Source: JBQCHF01 sp051953655
GTDB taxonomy: Bacteria; Actinomycetota; Actinomycetes; Motilibacterales; Motilibacteraceae
Length of the DNA stretch: 6,164 nt
Direction: 5' to 3'
Assembly (NCBI GenBank): GCA_051953655.1
Contig: JBQCIO010000197.1
Location: 1-6,164, forward strand
Shown here: positions 1-5,293 of the stretch, one piece after another
How positions within the stretch are numbered: position 1 is the first letter of the stretch
Layout: each line of letters begins with the position of its first letter
Notes under the pieces: model-generated
The model's input: only the letters and a program-made list of their open reading frames with translations
What the model was told of the DNA's origin: nothing
The model's database searches: none
Program-made: the position numbers and the translations under genes

Positions 1-938
1 CCCGGGGGCCGGGCCCGCCGCACGCGGGCCCGCTGGGGGGCCCCCGCCGCCGCGCCGCGCGCGGCCTGCGCCCCGGGGCCGGCGCCGTCCGCCAGCTCCA
101 GCTCGAGGCCCTCGACCAGCACGTTGAAGCCGGGCAGGAAGAACGGGGCGGTGGTGCGGGCCACGCCCTCGGCGCGCCGCCAGTCCGGCGCGGTGAAAAC
201 CTCCTCGGTCGGCATGTTGGGCACGAACTCCTGGCCGTCGGAGGTCTCCGCGGTGCCGCCGAGCCAGACGCTGTGCGGGGAGAGCCCCACGGTGAGGTCG
301 GTGCCCGGGCCGCGGAAGCGGATCCGGTCGAAGCCGCGGGCGTTGAGCATGCTGCGGCGCAGCTCCAGGGCGGCGAGGTGGTCGCGCCAGGACTGCACCG
401 GGTCGTCGGTGTCGAGCCGGGTGGCCACGGCGACGGCCTCCCACAGCCGGGCGACGTCGTCGGAGCCGAGCACGCTCTGCGCCCAGCCGGGCGTGGGGGC
501 GGCCACCACCGTCCACGCCACCTCGTTGGTGGGGACGATCTTGGCGACCTCCTCCATGATCGGCACCCGCTGGGCGGCGGCCAGGCGCGCCGGGTCCAGG
601 CCCTCGAAGAGGGTGCCGTTGGGGTTGCCGCTGAGGAAGACCAGCGCGGCGCCCTGCTCCTTCCAGGAGCGGACCTCGTCCACCTCGTGCGGCAGCACCG
701 CGCCCAGCGACTCGAACGGGGCGCTCTCCAGCTCGGCGCGGCGCACGTGCTGGTCCATGTAGTGGACGTCGACCCGGGAGGCGCCCACCCGGTAGGCCTC
801 GGCGGCGACCGCCCGGGCGACGGCCGCCTGCTCGACGTAGGCGCGGATGACGACCGGCTGCCCGGGCCGGATGTTGACCCCGACCCGACAGATCAGGCGG
901 GCGTAGGGCTCGAGCCAGCGGTCGAACGTCTCGGCCAC
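1..938 (-). CDS. M29-family metallo-aminopeptidase (AmpS/PepS-like), 3' end outside window
   Basis: Reading the minus strand from a GTG at 938 gives 312 codons that run off the window, so the C-terminus is missing. The protein begins VAETFDRWLEPYARLICRVG. It shows the M29 signature around residues 238-250 (EFVPNMPTEEVFTAP), where E245/E246 match the first metal-ligand glutamate of AmpS/AmpT enzymes, then VEGLELEL near 275-282. These are cytosolic, broad-specificity, dinuclear-metal aminopeptidases that release N-terminal residues from peptides. Family members are about 370-415 residues, so the remaining metal and catalytic residues (roughly 316-378 in family numbering) fall outside. AGGAGG at 944-949, five bases upstream, fixes the start. 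The gene lies 78 bases downstream of pcrA on the same strand. From residue 286 on the translation is almost only A, G, P, R and Q and loses family likeness. Family assignment is confident; substrate is unknown. Confidence 0.88.
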   Translation of the reverse strand, partial: MAETFDRWLEPYARLICRVGVNIRPGQPVVIRAYVEQAAVARAVAAEAYRVGASRVDVHYMDQHVRRAELESAPFESLGAVLPHEVDEVRSWKEQGAALVFLSGNPNGTLFEGLDPARLAAAQRVPIMEEVAKIVPTNEVAWTVVAAPTPGWAQSVLGSDDVARLWEAVAVATRLDTDDPVQSWRDHLAALELRRSMLNARGFDRIRFRGPGTDLTVGLSPHSVWLGGTAETSDGQEFVPNMPTEEVFTAPDWRRAEGVARTTAPFFLPGFNVLVEGLELELADGAGPGAQAARGAAAGAPQRARVRRARPP

Positions 939-943
939 AGTCG

Positions 944-949
944 CCTCCT
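944..949 (-). promoter_or_regulatory. Ribosome binding site of the M29 aminopeptidase
   Basis: AGGAGG on the minus strand, five bases before the GTG at 938. It is a perfect Shine-Dalgarno core and decides the start codon, since no ATG lies nearby in frame. Confidence 0.8.
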
Positions 950-973
950 CGGTGCGCCGGGCCTCGTCGCCCG

Positions 974-996
974 GCGCGCCACCTTGGCTGGCGCGC
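974..996 (-). terminator. Hairpin between pcrA and the M29 gene, possible terminator or attenuator
   Basis: GCGCGCCA at 974-981 and TGGCGCGC at 989-996 form a perfect 8-bp stem with a 7-base loop. It begins about 20 bases after the pcrA stop codon. No T-tract follows on the minus strand, so it would be a non-canonical (tail-less) terminator, a partial attenuator, or an mRNA-stabilising 3' structure. The stem is seen directly; its role is inferred. Confidence 0.45.
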
Positions 997-1016
997 AGCG
1001 ACCGGTCAAGTGACTT

Positions 1017-3425
1017 CTAGAGCTTCTCCACCGGCGCGTAGCGCAGCAGCAGCCGCTTGACCTCGCCGCGGAAGTCGACGTGCGCCATCGCCCGCTCACC
1101 GGCCCCCTCGACGGCGACGACGGTGCCCAGACCGAAGGTGTCGTGGCTGACCTTGTCGCCGGGCTCGAGGTTGATGACCGGCCGGTTGCCCGGGGACTTG
1201 GCGGTGGGGCGGGCGGCGGCGGTGGCGATGGCCGGGGTGGAGCTCGACCCCGGGCGGGACGGGCCGCCGCCGTAGCCGGTGGCAGGGCTGGCCGCCGGCA
1301 GCCGCTGCCAGTCGACCAGGTCGCCCGGCACCTCCTCGAGGAACCGGGAGGCCGGGTTGTAGGACGGCGCGCCCCAGGTGGTGCGGACCATCGCGCGCGA
1401 GAGGTAGAGCCGCTGCTGGGCGCGGGTGATGCCGACGTAGGCGAGCCGCCGCTCCTCGGCCAGCTCCTTGTCGTCGCCCAGGGTGCGCAGGTGCGGGAAG
1501 ACGCCGTCCTCCAGCCCGCTGAGGAAGACGACCGGGAACTCCAGGCCCTTGGCGGTGTGCAGGGTCATCAGGGTGACGACGCCGCCGTGGTCTTCTCCCT
1601 CGGGGATCTCGTCCGAGTCGGCCACGAGGGCGACCTGCTCGAGGAAGTCGGCCAGCGCGCCCTCGGGGTTGGCGGTCTCGAACTCGCGGGCCACCGAGAC
1701 CAGCTCGTGCAGGTTCTCCACCCGGGTCTCGTCCTGCGGGTCGTCCGAGGCGACCAGCTCGCGCAGCAGGCCGCTCTGCTCGAGCACCGCCTCGAGCACC
1801 GTGGCCGGCCCGCTGCCGGCGTCGACGATGGTGCGCAGGTCGGCCAGCATCTGGGTGAAGCCGGTGATCTGGGTGAGGCTGCGGGTGGCCAGGCCGGGGG
1901 CGTCCTGGGCGCGCACCAGCGCCTGGTTGAAGCTGATCCGCTCGCGGGCGGACAGCGCCTCGACGCAGGCCTCGGCGCGGTCGCCGATGCCGCGCTTGGG
2001 CACGTTGAGGATCCGCCGCAGCGACACGGTGTCCTCGGGGTTGGCGAGCACCCGGAGGTAGGCCATCGCGTCGCGGACCTCGCGGCGCTCGTAGAAGCGG
2101 ACGCCGCCGACCACCTTGTAGGGCAGGCCGACCCGGATGAACACCTCCTCGAACACCCGGGACTGCGCGTTGGTCCGGTAGAAGACGGCCACCTGGCCGG
2201 GCTTGGCCAGGCCCTCGTCGTGCAGCCGGTCCACCTCGTTGGCCACGAACGCGGCCTCGTCGTGCTCGTTGTCCGCGACGTAGCCGGTGATCTTCACCCC
2301 GGCCCCGGCGTCGGACCACAGGTTCTTGGGCCGCCGGTCGGGGTTGCGGGCGATGACCGCGTTGGCCGCGGACAGGATCGTCTGCGTGGAGCGGTAGTTC
2401 TGCTCGAGCAGGATGGTGCTGGCGTTCGGGTAGTCCTCCTCGAACGCCAGGATGTTGCGGATGGTGGCGCCGCGGAAGGCGTAGATGGACTGGTCGGCGT
2501 CGCCGACGACGCACAGCTCGGCCGGCTCGACGGCGGGGGCGCCGGGCTGGGGGGCCGACGGTGCGGCGCTGTGCACCGAGCCGCCGACCAGCTCGCGCAC
2601 CAGCACGTACTGGGCGTGGTTGGTGTCCTGGTACTCGTCCACCAGCACGTGCCGGAACCGGCGCCGGTAGTGCTCGGCCACCTGCGGGAACGCCTGCAGC
2701 AGGTTGACCGTGGTCATGATCAGGTCGTCGAAGTCGAACGCGTTCGCCTCGCGCAGCCGGCGCTGGTAGAGCGTGTAGGCCTCGGCCAGCTGCTGGTCCA
2801 TGGTGTCCGCGGTGGCCGCGAACTCCTCCGGGTCGACCAGCTCGTTCTTGAGGTTGGACACCCGGGCGGTGAACGCCCGCGGCGGGAAGCGCTTGGGGTC
2901 CAGGTCGAGGTCCCGGCAGACCAGCGCCATCAGCCGCTGCGAGTCGGCCTGGTCGTAGATCGAGAAGCTGGAGGAGATGCCGAGGGTCTTGGCCTCGGCG
3001 CGCAGGATGCGCACGCAGGCGGAGTGGAAGGTCATGACCCACATCGCCTTGGCCCGCGGGCCGACCAGCGCGGCCACCCGCTCCTTCATCTCCCCGGCGG
3101 CCTTGTTGGTGAAGGTGATGGCGAGGATCGAGCCGGGGTGGACGTCGCGCGCGGCCAGCAGGTGCGCGATGCGATGGGCGAGCACCCGGGTCTTGCCCGA
3201 GCCGGCACCGGCCACGATGAGCAGCGGGCCGCCGTGGTGGACGACCGCGGCGCGCTGCTGCGGGTTGAGGCCCTCGAGCAGCTCGTCGGCCCGCAGCGGG
3301 CGGTGCCGGGCGCGCTGGGCGAGCTCGTGCTCGGCGGCGTCCTCTCCGGGGTCGCCGGCCCGCTCCGGCCGGGCGCTGCCGGCGGCGGGGAGGGCGAGGT
3401 CGAGGTCGTCGAAGAGGCTGCTCAT
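1017..3425 (-). CDS. pcrA: ATP-dependent DNA helicase PcrA/UvrD1 (superfamily 1A)
   Basis: This 802-residue 3'-to-5' DNA helicase acts in nucleotide excision repair, replication and transcription-linked repair. All SF1A motifs are present in order: Q motif LNPQQR (53-58), Walker A GAGSGKT (73-79), Ia ITFTNKAA (103-110), II DEYQD (263-267), III GDADQSIYAFRGA (308-320), IV NYRST (343-347), V TLHTAKGLEF (621-630) and VI YVGITRAQ (663-670). A proline/serine/glycine-rich linker (711-750) leads to the C-terminal Tudor-like domain (756-802, ending APVEKL), which in relatives contacts RNA polymerase or, in mycobacterial UvrD1, Ku. Length and sequence closely resemble mycobacterial UvrD1. A variable, alanine/proline-rich insert (281-303) sits between motifs II and III. 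I chose the ATG at 3425 (MSSLFDDL). The frame stays open to an ATG at 3503, but those 26 residues look like translated intergenic DNA that runs into a tandem repeat. No strong ribosome site precedes 3425; a short leader is possible. Confidence 0.97.
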   Translation of the reverse strand: MSSLFDDLDLALPAAGSARPERAGDPGEDAAEHELAQRARHRPLRADELLEGLNPQQRAAVVHHGGPLLIVAGAGSGKTRVLAHRIAHLLAARDVHPGSILAITFTNKAAGEMKERVAALVGPRAKAMWVMTFHSACVRILRAEAKTLGISSSFSIYDQADSQRLMALVCRDLDLDPKRFPPRAFTARVSNLKNELVDPEEFAATADTMDQQLAEAYTLYQRRLREANAFDFDDLIMTTVNLLQAFPQVAEHYRRRFRHVLVDEYQDTNHAQYVLVRELVGGSVHSAAPSAPQPGAPAVEPAELCVVGDADQSIYAFRGATIRNILAFEEDYPNASTILLEQNYRSTQTILSAANAVIARNPDRRPKNLWSDAGAGVKITGYVADNEHDEAAFVANEVDRLHDEGLAKPGQVAVFYRTNAQSRVFEEVFIRVGLPYKVVGGVRFYERREVRDAMAYLRVLANPEDTVSLRRILNVPKRGIGDRAEACVEALSARERISFNQALVRAQDAPGLATRSLTQITGFTQMLADLRTIVDAGSGPATVLEAVLEQSGLLRELVASDDPQDETRVENLHELVSVAREFETANPEGALADFLEQVALVADSDEIPEGEDHGGVVTLMTLHTAKGLEFPVVFLSGLEDGVFPHLRTLGDDKELAEERRLAYVGITRAQQRLYLSRAMVRTTWGAPSYNPASRFLEEVPGDLVDWQRLPAASPATGYGGGPSRPGSSSTPAIATAAARPTAKSPGNRPVINLEPGDKVSHDTFGLGTVVAVEGAGERAMAHVDFRGEVKRLLLRYAPVEKL

Positions 3426-3436
3426 CTCGGTCGTCG

Positions 3437-3442
3437 AGTCTA
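3437..3442 (-). promoter_or_regulatory. Possible -10 element for pcrA (TAGACT)
   Basis: TAGACT on the minus strand fits the actinobacterial TANNNT -10 pattern and lies 11 bases before the chosen ATG at 3425. That would give a transcript with only a few leader bases, consistent with the lack of a clear ribosome binding site. I see no convincing -35 at 16-19 bases further upstream, so this is a weak call. Confidence 0.3.
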
Positions 3443-3497
3443 GGTCGCCGCCACGACAGGCCGGGCGCGTCGTGCACACGGGCCCCACGGCGGCCGG

Positions 3498-3548
3498 CCC
3501 CACAGGCGGCTGCCGCCGCGGCCCCCACAGGCGGCTGCCGCCGCGGCC
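3498..3548. repeat. Perfect 25-bp tandem duplication in the pcrA/PIG-L divergent region
   Basis: Bases 3498-3523 recur exactly at 3523-3548, giving two complete copies of a 25-bp unit (period 25) plus one base. Each unit starts CCCCACAGGCGG and carries a small inverted repeat GGCGG-CTG-CCGCC. It sits between the two divergent gene starts, upstream of both candidate promoters. It may be a replication-slippage duplication or a pair of binding sites; no function can be read from it. Confidence 0.85.
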
Positions 3549-3551
3549 ACC

Positions 3552-3557
3552 TACGAT
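3552..3557 (+). promoter_or_regulatory. Possible -10 element for the PIG-L deacetylase gene (TACGAT)
   Basis: TACGAT matches the TANNNT -10 pattern and stands out in a stretch of almost pure G/C, 62 bases before the GTG start at 3620. No recognisable -35 hexamer lies at the usual spacing; that position falls in the 25-bp tandem repeat. Confidence 0.35.
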
Positions 3558-3605
3558 CGCCGGGGCGTCGCACCGGCGGCGCCAGATGTTCAGACCGTGA
3601 GCAGC

Positions 3606-3611
3606 AGGAGG
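3606..3611 (+). promoter_or_regulatory. Ribosome binding site of the PIG-L deacetylase gene
   Basis: AGGAGG, eight bases before the GTG at 3620. It decides the start: the other nearby GTG, at 3597, lies upstream of this site and in a different frame. Confidence 0.85.
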
Positions 3612-3619
3612 ACACCGTC

Positions 3620-4345
3620 GTGGCCGAGCCGCAGCCGGACGCCGACGTCGAGCGCGTGCTCGTCGTCACCGCCCACCCCGACGACGTCGACTTCGGGGCC
3701 GCCGGGACCATCGCGCGCTTCGTCGACGCCGGGATGTCGGTCACCTACTGCGTGTGCACCGACGGCGACGCCGGCGGCTTCGACCCCACCGTGCCGCGCG
3801 AGGACATCCCCGGCATCCGGCGCGCCGAGCAGGTCGCCGCGGCCAAGGAGGTCGGCGTGACCGACGTCCGCTTCCTCGGCTACCAGGACGGCAAGCTCCA
3901 GGTCACCCAGGAGCTGCGCCGCGACGTCAGCCGGGTGGTCCGCGACGTGCGCCCGCAGCGGATGGTGATCCAGAGCCCGGAGCGCAACTGGAACCGCATC
4001 CCCTCCAGCCACCCGGACCACATGGCCGCCGGCGAGGCCGCGATCTTCGCCGTCTACCCCGACGCCCGGAACCCGTTCGCCCACCCCGAGCTGCTGCGCG
4101 ACGAGGGCCTGGACGCGTGGATCGTCCCCGAGGTCTGGGTCATGGGCCACGCCGAGCTCGACCATTTCGTCGACGTCACCGACACCTTCGACCGCAAGAT
4201 CGCCGCGCTGCGCGCCCACGAGAGCCAGACCGCGCACATGGACACCCTCGAGGAGTTCGTCGGCGGCTGGCTGCGCGGCACCGCCGCCCAGGGCGGGCTG
4301 CCCGAGGGGCGCCTGGCCGAGGGGTTCAAGGTGGTGCGGCTCTGA
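3620..4345 (+). CDS. PIG-L/LmbE-family metal-dependent deacetylase
   Basis: The 241-residue product is a cytosolic PIG-L (LmbE-like) enzyme, a family that removes N-acetyl groups from glucosamine-type sugars or their conjugates and includes MshB and Mca of mycothiol metabolism. The N-terminal motif AHPDD (18-22) supplies the predicted zinc ligands H19 and D22 and catalytic D21, and HPDH (131-134) supplies the third ligand, H134. Further conserved blocks are TDGDAGGFDP (47-56), FLGYQDG (85-91) and SPERNW (119-124). It has no signal peptide or membrane segment. The residue after AHPDD is V, where many members have E. At 241 residues it is shorter than MshB or Mca (about 290-300), and no other mycothiol gene is near, so I do not give it either name. 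GTG start with AGGAGG upstream; a hairpin spans its stop codon. It diverges from pcrA and converges on the regulator gene. Family is confident, substrate unknown. Confidence 0.92.
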   Translation: MAEPQPDADVERVLVVTAHPDDVDFGAAGTIARFVDAGMSVTYCVCTDGDAGGFDPTVPREDIPGIRRAEQVAAAKEVGVTDVRFLGYQDGKLQVTQELRRDVSRVVRDVRPQRMVIQSPERNWNRIPSSHPDHMAAGEAAIFAVYPDARNPFAHPELLRDEGLDAWIVPEVWVMGHAELDHFVDVTDTFDRKIAALRAHESQTAHMDTLEEFVGGWLRGTAAQGGLPEGRLAEGFKVVRL

Positions 4346-4352
4346 GAGCCGC
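4336..4352 (+). terminator. Hairpin centred on the PIG-L stop codon
   Basis: GCGGCTC (4336-4342) and GAGCCGC (4346-4352) form a perfect 7-bp stem whose 3-base loop is exactly the TGA stop codon (4343-4345). No T-tract follows. It may mark or protect the 3' end of the transcript or act as a tail-less terminator. Confidence 0.4.
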
Positions 4353-4359
4353 TCCGCCC

Positions 4360-4386
4360 GGGCCGGCTGGGCCGGCTGGGGCCGGA
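4360..4386. repeat. Short 9-bp tandem repeat (GGGCCGGCT)
   Basis: GGGCCGGCT occurs twice in a row (4360-4377), followed by a degenerate third copy GGGGCCGGA (4378-4386) that runs into the first large palindrome. It is probably simple-sequence slippage in G/C-rich DNA. Confidence 0.6.
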
Positions 4387-4411
4387 ACGATCACGTGGAC
4401 GTGATCGTTCC
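4384..4411. repeat. 28-bp palindrome (IR1), overlaps the 44-bp palindrome
   Basis: The arm GGAACGATCACGT (4384-4396) is repeated as an exact reverse complement at 4399-4411, with only GG between them. The symmetric core GATCACGT-GG-ACGTGATC (4389-4406) resembles the palindrome at 4551-4568. The last five bases (GTTCC, 4407-4411) are also the first five of the 44-bp palindrome, so both cannot form complete hairpins at once. It starts 38 bases after the PIG-L stop and could be a terminator stem, a binding site or part of a mobile repeat. Confidence 0.9.
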
Positions 4412-4450
4412 ATGCTTACCGCGACAGATCTGTCGCGGTAAGCATGGAAC
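4407..4450. repeat. Perfect 44-bp palindrome with no spacer (IR2)
   Basis: Bases 4407-4428 are the exact reverse complement of 4429-4450, without a mismatch or a central spacer; the centre is AGA|TCT. Each arm runs from GTTCC at its outer end through CTTACCGCGACAG. It is about 55% GC, clearly lower than the surrounding DNA. It lies between two convergent genes and so is not an obvious operator for either. Candidate roles are a bidirectional terminator, a REP/MITE-type dispersed element, or a protein binding site. The symmetry is certain; the role is inferred. Confidence 0.93.
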
Positions 4451-4462
4451 TGTCGCGGTGAG
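4450..4462. repeat. Third copy of the 13-bp arm motif CTGTCGCGGTRAG
   Basis: CTGTCGCGGTGAG repeats the right-arm motif CTGTCGCGGTAAG (4430-4442) with one change and the same orientation, exactly 20 bases further on. An inverted copy is in the left arm (4415-4427), so the motif occurs three times within 48 bases. Confidence 0.8.
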
Positions 4463-4479
4463 TGCGCCGCTGAAGCTTC

Positions 4480-4506
4480 TCGGAAGGCGGATGGCGCGCC
4501 TCCCGA
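4480..4506 (-). terminator. Imperfect hairpin downstream of the response regulator, possible terminator
   Basis: TCGGAAGGCG (4480-4489) pairs with CGCCTCCCGA (4497-4506) around a 7-base loop: a 10-bp stem with one mismatch. The mismatch is A-C in a plus-strand transcript but a permitted U-G wobble in a minus-strand one, so the hairpin suits transcripts leaving the response regulator gene. It is about 90 bases after that gene's stop and lacks a U-tract. Confidence 0.3.
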
Positions 4507-4550
4507 ACCAGCGCTGCGGGCGGTCGTTGCTCCTGCGGTAGGCGACCAGT

Positions 4551-4568
4551 GGTCACGTTGACGTGACC
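4551..4568. repeat. 18-bp palindrome (IR3), related to the IR1 core
   Basis: GGTCACGT and ACGTGACC flank TG in perfect symmetry. It matches the core of IR1 (4389-4406) at 15 of 18 positions, and two of the three differences are complementary, so pairing is kept. It starts 28 bases after the response regulator stop on the minus strand and could serve as that gene's terminator stem. Confidence 0.75.
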
Positions 4569-4596
4569 CGTCGGCCGGCGACCGGGCCCGGGCCGC

Positions 4597-5293
4597 TCAG
4601 ACCAGCCGGCGCGCCGCCGCCCACCGGGACAGCTCGTGCCGGTTGGACAGCTGCAGCTTGCGCAGCACCGCGGAGACGTGGGTCTCCACGGTCTTCACCG
4701 AGATGACCAGCTCGCGGGCCACCTCCTTGTAGGCGTAGCCGCGGGCGATGAGGCGCAGCACCTCGCGCTCGCGGGCGCTGAGGCGGTCCAGGTCCTCGTC
4801 GACCGACGGCGGGGCCTCGCCGCCGGCGGCGAAGGCGTCGAGCACGAAGCCGGCCAGGCGCGGGGAGAACACCGCGTCGCCGTCGGCCACCCGGAGGACG
4901 GCATCGGTGAGGTCGGGGCCGGTGATGGTCTTGGTGACGTAGCCGCGGGCGCCGCCGCGGATCACCCCGATGACGTCCTCGGCCGCGTCGGAGACCGACA
5001 GCGCCAGGAACTTGGGCGCAGGAGCGCCGTCGGGCGGCGAGGGCTCCTCCGCGCACCGGCGCAGCACCTCCCGGCCGCCGCCGCCGGGCAGGTGCACGTC
5101 CAGCAGCACGACGTCGGGGCGCAGGGCGCGCACCGCGGCCACCCGCGGTGTCGACGTCGTCGGCCTCGCCCACCACCTCCACCCGCGGGCCGAGCTCGGC
5201 GCGCACGCCGGTGCGGAACATGCGGTGGTCGTCCACCAGCACCACCCGCACCCGCCCCGACGCGCTCACCTCGGCCGTCTCCCCGATGCTCAC
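4597..5293 (-). pseudogene. NarL/LuxR-family response regulator, frame broken by a 1-base insertion
   Basis: Read with one base removed near 5143, this is a normal 231-residue DNA-binding response regulator, the output half of the adjacent kinase. The receiver domain (about 15-135) has acidic pair D21-D22, phospho-acceptor D65 (LLDVHLP), switch serine near 99-101 and K121 (YVTKT). A LuxR-type helix-turn-helix covers about 168-231 (LSAREREVLRLIARG, VKTVETHVSAVLRKL). The frame breaks after residue 50: the first part, from the GTG at 5293, runs on in a meaningless frame, while the rest is open from a GTG at 5142 to the TGA at 4597. That 181-residue piece lacks the acidic pair, so it could not work as a normal receiver. 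The start overlaps the kinase stop (GTGA), with GGAGGGAG at 5298-5305 as ribosome site. A sequencing or assembly error is at least as likely as true inactivation. Confidence 0.88.
5142..5144 (-). other. Frameshift site in the response regulator
   Basis: Plus-strand CCC (minus-strand GGG) where two bases would keep the receiver domain in one frame. Upstream translation reads VVGEADDVDTA; with one base deleted it continues VAAVRALRPDVVLLDVHLP, a normal receiver. It is a short homopolymer, as is typical for indel errors. Confidence 0.85.

Noticed and set aside
124..1013. Plus-strand open frames opposite the M29 gene
   Set aside because: No domain, no ribosome binding site, and the minus strand carries a clear M29 enzyme.
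1080..3443. Very long plus-strand open frame (787 codons) opposite pcrA
   Set aside because: It mirrors the pcrA frame in G/C-rich DNA; its translation is dominated by G, V, L, D, H and R with no recognisable domain, while the opposite strand has all helicase motifs.
3426..3503. Extended pcrA start at the ATG at 3503
   Set aside because: The extra 26 residues have no likeness to helicase N-termini and the ATG lies inside the 25-bp tandem repeat; MSSLFDDL at 3425 resembles related proteins.
3420..3620. SOS (LexA) box controlling pcrA
   Set aside because: I looked for an actinobacterial-type GAAC-N4-GTTC site in the divergent region and found none.
1096..3744. Minus-strand open frame of 882 codons overlapping pcrA in another frame
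   Set aside because: The product is almost only R, P, A and G, the usual out-of-frame shadow of a high-GC gene, and it crosses the pcrA start region and part of the divergent deacetylase gene.
3590..4237. Minus-strand open frame of 215 codons opposite the PIG-L gene
   Set aside because: It is an antisense shadow; the plus strand has the AHPDD and HPDH motifs, a ribosome site and the expected length.
4384..4568. CRISPR array or tRNA gene in the palindrome-rich region
   Set aside because: The palindromes are not equally spaced copies of one repeat with spacers, and no cloverleaf with a TTC-type arm or anticodon loop can be formed.
4597..5293. Two separate genes, or a programmed frameshift, in the response regulator
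   Set aside because: The break falls between the acidic pair and the phospho-acceptor of one receiver domain, so neither half is a unit. No slippery heptamer or stimulatory structure is evident, and this family is not known to use frameshifting.
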